From Candidatus Omnitrophota bacterium (GTDB taxonomy: Bacteria > Hinthialibacterota > Hinthialibacteria > Hinthialibacterales > JAKPRU01), in the NCBI GenBank assembly GCA_029570205.1, contig JAKQSI010000022.1, positions 1 to 64,000 on the forward strand: DNA of 64,000 nt, given 5' to 3'. Below the pieces are notes generated by a model that saw nothing but the letters and a program-made list of their open reading frames with translations, ran no database searches and was not told the DNA's origin. Each line of letters begins with the position of its first letter. The stretch's first letter is position 1. The translations under genes and the position numbers were made by a program. Below, piece after piece: positions 35,949 to 45,142 of this stretch.

Positions 35949-37148
35949 GTGAAATATATCATTGTCGTTCCGGATGGAATGAGCGACCTGCCCGAAGAAT
36001 TCGAAGGCGGTCGGACACCTCTGTCCGAGGCAGAACATCCGGTCATGAATGATCTGGCTCGCCGGTCCGAAGTGGGCTGGGCCGAGACTGTTCCGCAAGG
36101 GATGGAGCCGGGCAGCGATGTCGCGGCGCTGTCGATATTTGGCCTCTCACCCACGCAGTACTACACGGGCCGCGCTCCACTGGAGGCGGCCAGCCTGGGA
36201 CTTGGAATCGGGGATGGAGTGGCATACCGCTGCAACCTGGTCACCATTCGAGACGAAGTCATGGCGGATTTCACGGCAGGGCATATTACTTCACCGGAAG
36301 CCGCCGAACTCATTCGGGCAGTGGATGCGGCCCTGGGGAAGAACGGCGTGTCGTTTCATCCGGGCGTCTCTTACCGTCATGCCATGCTTGCCCCGGCGGA
36401 ATACCTCGACGCGAAGTGCACTCCCCCGCACGATATTACGGATCGACCAATCGGTGAATACCTTCCAAAGGGAGCCATCGGTTCGGTTCTGCTGGAATTG
36501 ATGGAGAAATCACGCGACGTATTTGAGAATCATCCGGTTAATCTGAAGCGCATTTCCGACGGGAAAAAACCTGCAACCCAGATCTGGCTGTGGGGCCAGG
36601 GGAAGAAACCGGCCCTGCCGACCATGAAAGATCGGTTCGGTTTGACGGGCGCAGTTGTGACGGCGGTGGACCTGGTGAAAGGGATTGGCCTGTTACTTGG
36701 ACTCGAGGTCCCTGTTGTGGAAGGAGTTACAGGTTTTGTTGATACGAATTACGAAGGAAAAGCGGATGCCGTCCTGGAGGCTCTGCACCGCCTGGATTTC
36801 GCCTACGCCCACATTGAAGCGCCCGATGAAGCAGGACATATAGGCGACGGCGAACTGAAACGCCACGCCATCGAGGACGTGGACCGGCGATTCCTCAGAC
36901 GCCTGGTGGATGGGCTGAACGCGGACCCGGCTTTACAACCGTACCGTCTGCTTCTGTTGCCGGACCATCCGACCCCGATTTCGATCAAGACGCACATCCG
37001 CAAGGGTGTACCGTATTTTCTTTACGACAGTCGGAAGGATGTGCAGGGAACTTTGTCGGAGTTCAGCGAGTCGGCCATGCAAAGACATACAGGCAAACGG
37101 GTTCCCGGATTTCAATTGATGGATTTTCTGTTGGAAAGAAATGGGTGA
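35949..37148 (+). CDS. apgM: APGM-family protein: phosphoglycerate mutase, or proposed homoserine kinase
   Basis: The 399-residue protein belongs to the archaeal-type cofactor-independent phosphoglycerate mutase family. It has VVPDGM with metal-binding Asp9, PGSDVAAL with nucleophile Ser56, YRCNLVT and HIEAPDEAGHIGD. Members next to threonine-pathway genes have been proposed to act as homoserine kinases (the TIGR02535 type). Here lysC follows 36 bases downstream on the same strand, which favours the homoserine kinase reading. The start is a GTG. The primary activity remains open. Confidence 0.85.
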   Translation: MKYIIVVPDGMSDLPEEFEGGRTPLSEAEHPVMNDLARRSEVGWAETVPQGMEPGSDVAALSIFGLSPTQYYTGRAPLEAASLGLGIGDGVAYRCNLVTIRDEVMADFTAGHITSPEAAELIRAVDAALGKNGVSFHPGVSYRHAMLAPAEYLDAKCTPPHDITDRPIGEYLPKGAIGSVLLELMEKSRDVFENHPVNLKRISDGKKPATQIWLWGQGKKPALPTMKDRFGLTGAVVTAVDLVKGIGLLLGLEVPVVEGVTGFVDTNYEGKADAVLEALHRLDFAYAHIEAPDEAGHIGDGELKRHAIEDVDRRFLRRLVDGLNADPALQPYRLLLLPDHPTPISIKTHIRKGVPYFLYDSRKDVQGTLSEFSESAMQRHTGKRVPGFQLMDFLLERNG

Positions 37149-37184
37149 CCCGATTTTACGATATAAAGGAGTGAGAGTTATCCA

Positions 37185-38444
37185 ATGGCCCTGATCGTAC
37201 AGAAGTTCGGCGGCACGTCCATGGCCGATCCCAACCGGATTTGCGAGTCCGCGAAACGAGTGAAACGGGAATTGGATCGGGGCAACCAGGTGGTGGTTGC
37301 CGTATCCGCCATGAAAGGAGAAACGGACCGCCTGCTGAACCTGGGGATGGCGATCAATCCGCGCGCAGGCGCAGACTGCCCCCGCGAGATGGATATGCTG
37401 GCCTCCACGGGAGAACAGGTTTCCATTGCTCTCATGGCGATTGCCTTGAATTCCATGGGATACGATTCCATCTCCCTCACCGGCAGGCAGGTGGGTGTGT
37501 ACACAGACGGGGCGTTTATGAAGGCGAAGATCACCAACATCACAGCGGATCGGGTCAAGAGAGAACTGGCGGAGGGCAAGGTGGTTGTTGTGGCGGGCTT
37601 TCAAGGGATGGACCCGAACGATGATGTGACAACCATGGGCCGTGGGGCCTCGGACCTGACAGCGGTGGCGATTTCTGCGGCTCTGAAAGCGGATCGCTGC
37701 GATATCTACACCGACGTGGACGGGGTCTACGCAGCCGACCCGCGAATCGTGCCGCAGGCGAAGAAACTGCCGGTGATTTCTTATGAGGAGATGCTGGAAA
37801 TGGCTTCCGCGGGAGCGAAGGTGCTTCACACCCGCGCCGTGGAACTTGCCGCGAAATACAACGTGAAAGTGAAAGTTCTATCAAGTTTTGACGAATTACC
37901 GGAGGATATCACTGTGGACTTGCCCGGAACCATTATTACCTCGGAACCCGACAGCATTCGGGAAGATGTCTTGGTCAGTTCGATTCAGCGAACGACAAAC
38001 GAGGCGAAAGTGACATTGGTGGACGTGGCCGACAGGCCGGGAACCGCCGCGAAAATCTTTCAGCTGCTCGCCGACTATTCGGTGGTCGTTGACATGATTG
38101 TTCAAAATGTAGGAGCGGGAGGAAAAGCGGATCTTTCATTTACGGTGGAACGGCCGGACCTCGTTCGCATCAAGAAAATCGAAGATCAGATCAAGGAACT
38201 GGTCGGGGCGCAGGATGTCCTCTATGACGATAAAATTTCGAAAATCTCCGCAATCGGTGTCGGAATGCGGACACATGCCGGAGTTGCGGCACGGATGTTC
38301 GATGCGCTGGGAAAGCGCGGAATCAACATCATGATGATCAGCACATCCGAAATCAAAATCTCCGTGGTGATTGGAGAAGAATATACCGAACTGGCCGTTC
38401 GGACCTTGTGCGATGAATTTCATTTGACAGAAAGCACAAATTGA
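37185..38444 (+). CDS. lysC: Aspartate kinase
   Basis: The 419-residue protein starts VQKFGGTSMAD, carries STGEQ, GFQGMDPNDDVTTMGRGASDLTA and DVDGVYAADPRI, then two C-terminal ACT domains (one with DRPGTAAKIF, the second with VGMRTHAGVAARMF). It phosphorylates aspartate at the head of the Lys, Thr and Met pathway and the ACT pair indicates feedback control. AAGGAG lies 14 bases before the ATG. It forms an operon with the apgM-family gene. Confidence 0.95.
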   Translation: MALIVQKFGGTSMADPNRICESAKRVKRELDRGNQVVVAVSAMKGETDRLLNLGMAINPRAGADCPREMDMLASTGEQVSIALMAIALNSMGYDSISLTGRQVGVYTDGAFMKAKITNITADRVKRELAEGKVVVVAGFQGMDPNDDVTTMGRGASDLTAVAISAALKADRCDIYTDVDGVYAADPRIVPQAKKLPVISYEEMLEMASAGAKVLHTRAVELAAKYNVKVKVLSSFDELPEDITVDLPGTIITSEPDSIREDVLVSSIQRTTNEAKVTLVDVADRPGTAAKIFQLLADYSVVVDMIVQNVGAGGKADLSFTVERPDLVRIKKIEDQIKELVGAQDVLYDDKISKISAIGVGMRTHAGVAARMFDALGKRGINIMMISTSEIKISVVIGEEYTELAVRTLCDEFHLTESTN

Positions 38445-38724
38445 GATTCTTTTAAGGGGATGGGACGGATAGGACCGATGAGGCCAATCAACCCCACACT
38501 ACACCCTCCCCAATCTTGGGAAGGGAAATCAGGGGAGGTGGCACAGGTTTCCAGCCTGTGGTGCGGTGATAAGACAGGCAAATATGCTCCGCAAGAGCAT
38601 CTGAGTTGCGGGAAGCGAGGAAGATAGGTAAACCCAAAGGGGGATCGCTGCATACAATAAGGGAGAATCAATCGGATTGATTCTGCGAAAGGGCAGATAT
38701 TTTCATTTCGACTTTCCGGATGGG
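38445..38724. repeat. Intergenic region with three palindromic repeats
   Basis: In order: a CCCTCCCCAATCTTGGGAAGGG type at about 38503-38525, a GGCACAGG-TTTCC-AGCCTGTG type at 38540-38560, and a small ATGCTC-CGCAA-GAGCAT hairpin at 38584-38600. All precede the subtilase gene. None has a U-tract. Confidence 0.65.
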
Positions 38725-41700
38725 ATGAATATGCGCAAGTCATTGATTTTTCTTCTCTTGAGCTGCTTATGCTATACTGGAGTCTCTATTGCGCGAGTAT
38801 CGGAACACGGGCAGGAAAACCGGAACGTTATTGTTCTGCTGAAAGGATCTCCGGTAAGCGTTGTTGCTGTGGAAAAAGGCGCTGTCTCCGCCTACAAAGG
38901 ATTTCGAGCGAAGCGTGAACCGTCCCGGATTGTTCTGGAACACCGAAGCGCCCTTCAACGTCAACAGGCGGGTTTTATCAAAAAAGTTCAAGAGATTTCG
39001 GAAGACATTCGGGTAGAAAGACAGTTTACCGGTCTGATCAACGGACTGGCTATGGAGATTCCGAAAGGATTTGAAGAGCAGATCCGCAGCCACCCGGAAG
39101 TAGTGGCCGTTGTTCCGGTCCGACAGTATCGTCCGCTGCTTAATGTCAGCAACTCGCTTATGGACTGCGAACAGGCCTGGGTCGACAACGGCGGCGATTC
39201 CGTTGCAGGAGCCGGGATCAAGATCGGTGTGATCGACACAGGGATCGATAATACCCACCCCATGTTTGATGACACCGGGTATGTCATGCCCGACGGATAC
39301 CCGATGGGAACCCTGAGTTTCACCTCGAAAAAGATCCTTGTTGCCCGGTCGTTTCCCCGCACGGGTGATGGCGCTCTGGCATCCACTCCACGGGACCTGG
39401 ACGGTCACGGAACGCACTGTGCCTCTTGCGCGGCAGGGCGCCTGAATACGCTTTCCCCCCTGGGGCAGATTTCCGGCGTCGCGCCGAATGCATACCTGGG
39501 TAATTACAAAATCTTCACCGGCGAGTATGCATACACCGACCAGATCATTGCGGCGTTGGAAGCCTGTGTTGAGGATGGCATGGATATCATCAACATGAGC
39601 CTGGGGGATGAAGGATATATCGAGACAGCTCTCGACCCGGAGGCGATAGCTCTTCGAAACGCCATTGCTTGCGGCGTTGTTGTTGTGGCTGCCGCCGGAA
39701 ACTCAGGACGAGAGGAAAGCATCGGCAGTCCAGGCCAGATTCCGGAGGTTATTGCGGTCGGATCAGTCAACAATGCACATTCGGGGTCCGGACCATCGAA
39801 TCCCCTGGACGTGGATATGCATATTTACGCGGATGGCGTACGGATTCTGTCGTATGTGGAACTGACAGTCGGAGAGGATGCGGAGTATTTCGCGACCTAC
39901 GGTGTAGGAAGATACCCGCTCATTGATGCGGATTTGATCGATGGGGGTGGATACGGCGGGGCAACGGATGGAGCGGTCTGCAGCGATCTGCCGGCGGGTT
40001 CCGCCGAGGGGAAGTGGGTTTTGGCCGTTCGATACGATTGCACGTTTACGAGCAAGTTGAACCGCATTCAGGCGGCAGGGGGGCTGGGGGGACTGATCTA
40101 CAATTCGGCGAATCCCCCGGAGGGCGATGCAAACCTGCCGGTGGCCTATCCCTCCACACCTGGAGCGCACCTCCCGGCGTACTTTATCGGGCACAACGTC
40201 GGTCTTCAAATTAAGGAGGCCATCCGTACCCACAATCTTGTTGAGATCGAGATCATCGCCGCCCCGCCGACGGAAGGTCCCCAGACTCCTTACGAGCTCA
40301 GCAATTATTCCTCGCTTGGTCCGACGCTGGATTACACAGTCAAGCCGGATGTCGTATCGGTTGGGGGATACAGTTATGCGGCGGTTCAGAATGATGTGCC
40401 GGGTGGCGGTCCGAGCGGGAACCGTTTTCAGATATCGGGATTCGATTTTGTCAGCGGAACCAGTTTCTCCTGCCCGCGTGTTTCCGGGACAGCGGCCCTC
40501 CTAAAACAGGCTCACCCGGACTGGAGCCCGGAACAAATCAAGTCTGCGCTGGTGATTACGGCAGATCGTCCCAGCCCTCTCAACGGCCTCTCGCCGATGA
40601 AAAGAGGCGGCGGTTTTGTTTCTGCCGACCGAGCGGTGGATACGTCCATTCTGGTTAGTCCACCGACCCTGAGTGTGGGTCGTCAAATGTTGCGCAATTC
40701 TCGGACCGTAACACTGCCAATCGAACTGAGGAACATTTCCGACCAGGCAATCGAGCTTGATTTGAGCTTGCAATTTCGGTCCCGTGGGACGATGCAGTCC
40801 AGCTCTGTGTTCCCGTCAGAGATGACGATCCCATCCGGAGTTCAAAAACCGGCGACCGTAACGTTAACATTTACCGCCCCGGTTGCTCTCGGCGGAAGCC
40901 TGGATTTTGACGGGGATGTTGTGATTCAGGCGACTGGGACAGATGCCGCCTGGAAAGTCCCGGTTTGGGGCAGGGTTGTCTCTGCCCCGGAACCGACAGG
41001 ACCGGTTCTCCTGTTGGATGATGACCGAACCACCGACCCGGAAAGATGGTATCCGCTCGCTGTCGAGGAAGCAGGATATACCTATACGGAATGGAATATG
41101 GAGGTCATGGGGCAGTATCCTGATTCTCAATATCTCTCGAACTTTGAGACAGTGATGTGGTTTATGGGCGGTCGCTCACTCAATTCGTTGTCATCCTCCG
41201 AATTCCTGACGGAATTGAATAATCGTGTGCGTTTCAACAATGAGCTGACCGAATACCTGGCGCGGGGCGGGACGCTATTTCTTTCCGGGCAGGATTGGAG
41301 CGACCAGCAGGAGAGTTGCCCATTCGGCCAATACGCGCTTCATATCCGGGGTTTCCAGTGGGATCCGTTTTCCAGTCATAACCGGATAGACGGGCGTTAT
41401 ATTGAGGAGATGCGGGTTTACGGAGTATCCGGTAACCCGGTGGGCAATGGTCTTGAAGACACGCTGCTGTTCGATTCGTACCTGGAAAACTGCGCCGATC
41501 TGATTTATACCGACTCGAGCGAGTATGCTCAAGCGGCCATTCGAACGAGTGAATCTCCCAGTGGCGTGGTTGGGATCAATGTGGAAACACCGGCCTACCG
41601 CGCAATTTTCCTGGCCTTTCCAATGGAACGTCTGTCGGAAGAGGGCATGTTCCTTCTGATGAAGAACGGTCTGGATTGGCTGACTTCCTACGAACCGGTT

Positions 41701-42009
41701 CCGATTGCGATTGAGTCGATTGAACCCAAAAGTCAGCTGGACAAGACAAAGGATTTGACGGTGTTTGTCCATGTAAGGGGTCTCAGTTATGAAACCGGAA
41801 ACCTGCTGAGCCTGGATTCCTATAACATCCCTATTCTGGCTTACGATGGCTCTGGGAGTATGGAGGCGCTTGTGCCTGCGGGACTACCGGATGGTCTTTA
41901 CGATGTTGTCTGGCGGACCCCGGACGGTCAGGTGACGAAAGTCCCTGATATATTTAAGGTTGGGGTTGGTGACTTGCCAACAGCTATCAGTGATTGGGTC
42001 TCTCGATAA
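38725..42009 (+). CDS. Secreted subtilisin-like serine protease with PA insert
   Basis: The roughly 1094-residue protein has a signal peptide, an I9-like propeptide, and an S8 domain with Asp171 (VIDTGID), His228 (DGHGTH) and Ser580 (SGTSFSCP). Between His and Ser a protease-associated domain of about 150 residues is inserted (GGLGGLIYNSA and YFIGHNVG). After the catalytic domain come a fibronectin-like beta region and a roughly 300-residue domain containing GPVLLLDDD and GGTLFLSGQDW. It would digest extracellular protein and is a good candidate T2SS substrate. The start is 38725 or 38731. Confidence 0.92.
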   Translation: MNMRKSLIFLLLSCLCYTGVSIARVSEHGQENRNVIVLLKGSPVSVVAVEKGAVSAYKGFRAKREPSRIVLEHRSALQRQQAGFIKKVQEISEDIRVERQFTGLINGLAMEIPKGFEEQIRSHPEVVAVVPVRQYRPLLNVSNSLMDCEQAWVDNGGDSVAGAGIKIGVIDTGIDNTHPMFDDTGYVMPDGYPMGTLSFTSKKILVARSFPRTGDGALASTPRDLDGHGTHCASCAAGRLNTLSPLGQISGVAPNAYLGNYKIFTGEYAYTDQIIAALEACVEDGMDIINMSLGDEGYIETALDPEAIALRNAIACGVVVVAAAGNSGREESIGSPGQIPEVIAVGSVNNAHSGSGPSNPLDVDMHIYADGVRILSYVELTVGEDAEYFATYGVGRYPLIDADLIDGGGYGGATDGAVCSDLPAGSAEGKWVLAVRYDCTFTSKLNRIQAAGGLGGLIYNSANPPEGDANLPVAYPSTPGAHLPAYFIGHNVGLQIKEAIRTHNLVEIEIIAAPPTEGPQTPYELSNYSSLGPTLDYTVKPDVVSVGGYSYAAVQNDVPGGGPSGNRFQISGFDFVSGTSFSCPRVSGTAALLKQAHPDWSPEQIKSALVITADRPSPLNGLSPMKRGGGFVSADRAVDTSILVSPPTLSVGRQMLRNSRTVTLPIELRNISDQAIELDLSLQFRSRGTMQSSSVFPSEMTIPSGVQKPATVTLTFTAPVALGGSLDFDGDVVIQATGTDAAWKVPVWGRVVSAPEPTGPVLLLDDDRTTDPERWYPLAVEEAGYTYTEWNMEVMGQYPDSQYLSNFETVMWFMGGRSLNSLSSSEFLTELNNRVRFNNELTEYLARGGTLFLSGQDWSDQQESCPFGQYALHIRGFQWDPFSSHNRIDGRYIEEMRVYGVSGNPVGNGLEDTLLFDSYLENCADLIYTDSSEYAQAAIRTSESPSGVVGINVETPAYRAIFLAFPMERLSEEGMFLLMKNGLDWLTSYEPVPIAIESIEPKSQLDKTKDLTVFVHVRGLSYETGNLLSLDSYNIPILAYDGSGSMEALVPAGLPDGLYDVVWRTPDGQVTKVPDIFKVGVGDLPTAISDWVSR

Positions 42010-42190
42010 TCCGCCAATGAATCACCGAAAGATCGGATTGGCCACGGATTACACAGAAGAAGAACTCACCGGCGGATATGAACCATTGATTGCCTGCAGG
42101 AGAAGGCCGGGGGCATGGGCTGGAAAACTTCAGGGTTCGAGATTTTTCCCTGATTCCGGCTTGCGGTAATGTGAGGGTAAAGGGGCGCTG

Positions 42191-42560
42191 GATCACAGCA
42201 CGGCCGGGATGCATCTATCGGAGTCCCAAAGGCAGCGGGTGGGAATTGCCAAAGTTCCGTATTGGAAAGCGCGAATCCTGATCCTGGACGAGCCGACAGT
42301 GGTGGCGACTCCATACGAGAGCCGATTCCCTGTTGAAAATCCTGCAAGATTGAAAGAGTAGGTACTTGCGGTAGTTTTGACTGTACAGTGGATTTCCGAG
42401 ACCGTTTCGGTTTGAGATACTGACATTCGCGAATCGGGTCCCGGTGTTTTATGATGGGAGAGTTCGCGCGATCTATGGAACGAAAGAAGTTTCGGTAGAA
42501 CAGCTCGGTCGGGGCACGTATAAACTTAACCCCCTCTGTATCACCATCAAAAGGTCTTAA
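42191..42560 (+). pseudogene. Remnant of an ABC transporter ATPase gene
   Basis: Between the subtilase and DUF362 genes, pieces of an ABC ATPase can be read in changing frames. The signature and Walker B region starts near 42215: LSESQRQRVGIAKV, then ARILILDEPT. A shift near 42310 continues as TRADSLLKILQD, a return gives VLAVVLTVQWISETVSV after a stop, and the last frame reads FANRVPVFYDGRVRAIYGTKE to a stop at 42560. The order matches the C-terminal half of sugar-type ABC ATPases. At least two frameshifts and in-frame stops show it is dead; Walker A is missing. Confidence 0.8.
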
Positions 42561-42608
42561 CTTTATTTGCGTTGTTCAGACGGCAAATCCGGTGGCAGAG
42601 AAACGAAT

Positions 42609-43571
42609 ATGCCTGCGATTGTGGCTATTGAGCGTTGCGAAAGTTACCGATTGGAAACGGTCCGGGAATCCCTGCGGACTCTTATGTCGCACCTGGGAGG
42701 AATTGAGGCCTACGTAAAACAGGGTAACCGTGTCCTGCTGAAACCCAACATGCTGAGCGGAGACCGTCCGGAACGACTTGTATGCACACACCCGGCGTTG
42801 ATTGAAGCGGTGATCCTCCTGTGCAGGGAGGCAGGCGCAGAGCCGGTGGTGGGCGATAGTCCGGCGGTGGGAACAGCGAGAAGAACCGCTAAGGGAAGTG
42901 GAATCCTTGAAGTCTGCCGGCGGCACGATGTGTCGATTGTGGATTTGGGAAAATCGCTTCGCGGCAAGGCCGAGCCGCTGTTCGGGGCAAACCGCCCTCA
43001 GATCACAAACGGCCTGGACCAGTTCGATGCGATTCTGAATCTTCCGAAAGTAAAAGTGCATCAGCAAATCTACCTGACGCTCGCGGTGAAAAACCTGTAC
43101 GGCTGTGTTCCGGGGCGACGGAAAGCATTATGGCATTTTCTGCTTCGGAGAAGCGTGGATGAGTTTGCGCGGATGATCGTGGCAAATATGATGGCGATCC
43201 GTCCGACACTCAGCATTACCGACGGGATCATTGCGATGGAACGCACGGGACCACGGAAAGGAGATCCCGCTTCGGTCGGTTTGCTGGTCGCGGGTACGGA
43301 CTGCGTGGCAGTGGACCGGGTGTGGATGGAGTTGCTCGGAGCGAAAGTGGAAGATTATCCGATCCTTCGGGCGGCTCATGAGATGGGGATCGGCGAGACG
43401 GACCTTTCCGCGATTGAAACTCGGGGAGTTCCGCTTGCCGAGGCGCGAGCGAAGGATTTTCGGCTCCTGGAGGAGATGGAGCCGATCGGGTTCAGTCTGC
43501 CGCATATCGTTCGAGGGATATGGAAGCAGTTGCGCGGGAAGATGCTGCCGGCAAGGGATAAGGTGGAGTAA
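42609..43571 (+). CDS. DUF362-domain protein
   Basis: The 320-residue protein has the DUF362 pattern: RVLLKPNMLSGDRPE, then THPALIEAVILLCREAGAEPVVGDSP, FDAILNLPKVKVHQQIYLTLAVKNLYGCVPG, and TDCVAVDRVWMELLG. Family members are often linked to iron-sulfur or redox proteins, but here no ferredoxin domain or CxxC cluster is seen. The function is unknown. The ATG at 42609 is taken as start with only a weak ribosome-binding site. It lies just after the ABC pseudogene. Confidence 0.85.
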   Translation: MPAIVAIERCESYRLETVRESLRTLMSHLGGIEAYVKQGNRVLLKPNMLSGDRPERLVCTHPALIEAVILLCREAGAEPVVGDSPAVGTARRTAKGSGILEVCRRHDVSIVDLGKSLRGKAEPLFGANRPQITNGLDQFDAILNLPKVKVHQQIYLTLAVKNLYGCVPGRRKALWHFLLRRSVDEFARMIVANMMAIRPTLSITDGIIAMERTGPRKGDPASVGLLVAGTDCVAVDRVWMELLGAKVEDYPILRAAHEMGIGETDLSAIETRGVPLAEARAKDFRLLEEMEPIGFSLPHIVRGIWKQLRGKMLPARDKVE

Positions 43572-43678
43572 GGTAAAAATGTCTCACGGAATGTCCGCCG
43601 GCAAGATGCCGGCGCCACCCGGAGAGAGAGGCTCACGCCGATGGTTTCTCGAAGGAAGAAAGGGAAGAAACTCTCACA
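43572..43678. repeat. Dispersed palindromic repeat GCCGGC-AAGAT-GCCGGC
   Basis: At 43595-43620 GCCGGCAAGATGCCGGC is followed by GCCACCC. It has the same architecture as 23054-23076 with different stem bases. It lies between convergent genes, which is where a terminator would be useful. Confidence 0.75.
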
Positions 43679-45142
43679 TCAGGGTTTCAGGGCGGAGTCT
43701 ACCTCGGCGGCATAATCGCGTATCGTCATCTCGTGAACGGCGCCCAGATCCGATAAGGCTCCGTCGAAGTTCTCGGCATTTCCGACAATGACAATCCGCA
43801 AAGAATCGGGATGAAGCCATTTTTTTGCCACCCGAAGAATATCGTCCCGGGTCACTTTAGAGACCTTATCGCAGAACGTGTCGAGATAGTCTTCCGGAAG
43901 CCCTTCGTATTCGAGTTCCACTCGTTGTTCCACGATGTTTCGCGTTGTAGTGAAATGGAACACGAACTGATTTAGAAAGCTGTCTTTGGCCGTAGACAGT
44001 TCCTGTTCGCTGACAGGCTCCTCGCAGATGCGACGGATTTCGTTCTTCATCAGGGTTATGGCGCGAAGGGTCGATTCGCTTTTTGTTTCGGCGTGGGCGA
44101 TAAACAGCCCGCGATCCCGTTTCGGCTCGAACTGGCTGTAAACACTGTATGCCAACCCCTCATTGCTTCGGACACCGGACATCATGCGTGAGGAGAACGA
44201 ACCGCCGCCGAGGATGAAATTCATGATCCGCACCGGAATGTAATCCTCATCGGTGCGGCGAATCCCCAGGTGTCCCATTCGAATATTGCTCTGGGTAAGG
44301 TCTTTGGGGAAATAAAATACACCGCCTTCGGGGACACTTTCATCCGGCAGATCGGGAAGATCGGGGAATGGGACATCCCGGCGCTCCCAGCTACCGAATT
44401 TGTCTTTAAGACGCGCCGACATTTCCGTGGTGTCAAAATCTCCGGCGATGCCGAGAATGATGTTGTTGGGCACATAATAGCGCCGATGAAAATCAATCAG
44501 GTCCTGACGTTGGATGGCTACCACGGTGTTCGCTTCGCCTTCGACCGGACGAGCGTAAGGGTGATCGCCATAGACGATTCGTTGAAACTCGCGTTCGACG
44601 ATATCGCCGGGTTGATCGTTTCTGCGCCGGATACTTTCCAGGACTTCCTTTTTGCAAAGGTCAATTTTCTCCTGGCGGAATTCGGGCTGCATCAGGATTT
44701 CCGCGAAGATCGGCAGGACGGTATCGAGGTCCTTGCTGAGACATCCCATTCGGGCAATACCGCGTTCCTGTTCGATGGAGGATTCTACGGAAGCGCCGAT
44801 GAACTCCAGGATTTCATCGATCTGTTCGCCGGTCTGTTCGCGTGTGCCGCCCGTGCGCATCACCTCGCCGGTGAGACTCGCCAATCCCATTTTGTCGAGC
44901 GGATCATAGATGGCCCCCACTCGAATTATGGCGTAGAAATCCAGGACCGGCAGGTTGTGATCCTCACGGAAATAGATCAGCAGGCCGTTATCCAGCGCGG
45001 TTCGACTCACATCCGGCATAGTAAAAGATAATTCCGGGTAAGTGAGGTCGCGCGGATGCTCAGGAAGGTCCGCTGCAAATACAACAAAGGAGGGGATCAC
45101 GCAAACAAATAAGAGTCGAGACAATACGGATCGTTTCATCAT
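43679..45142 (-). CDS. M16-family peptidase-like protein, inactive partner
   Basis: The 487-residue protein has a signal peptide and two M16 domains. Where the zinc motif HxxEH should stand, it reads SLTGEVMRTGG, so it lacks the metal ligands. It keeps NNIILGIAGDFDT and the C-terminal LGGGSFSSRMMSGVRSNEGLAYSVYS, with the conserved Arg/Tyr pair that binds substrate. Such inactive subunits pair with an active M16 partner. The ATG at 45142 overlaps the stop of the active M16 gene, with GGAGGG 5 bases upstream. Confidence 0.92.
   Translation of the reverse strand: MMKRSVLSRLLFVCVIPSFVVFAADLPEHPRDLTYPELSFTMPDVSRTALDNGLLIYFREDHNLPVLDFYAIIRVGAIYDPLDKMGLASLTGEVMRTGGTREQTGEQIDEILEFIGASVESSIEQERGIARMGCLSKDLDTVLPIFAEILMQPEFRQEKIDLCKKEVLESIRRRNDQPGDIVEREFQRIVYGDHPYARPVEGEANTVVAIQRQDLIDFHRRYYVPNNIILGIAGDFDTTEMSARLKDKFGSWERRDVPFPDLPDLPDESVPEGGVFYFPKDLTQSNIRMGHLGIRRTDEDYIPVRIMNFILGGGSFSSRMMSGVRSNEGLAYSVYSQFEPKRDRGLFIAHAETKSESTLRAITLMKNEIRRICEEPVSEQELSTAKDSFLNQFVFHFTTTRNIVEQRVELEYEGLPEDYLDTFCDKVSKVTRDDILRVAKKWLHPDSLRIVIVGNAENFDGALSDLGAVHEMTIRDYAAEVDSALKP

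Noticed and set aside
42010-42190. Short ORF after the subtilase gene (about 42016-42169)
   Set aside because: It has no ribosome-binding site and its sequence looks like intergenic or repeat DNA leading into the ABC pseudogene.
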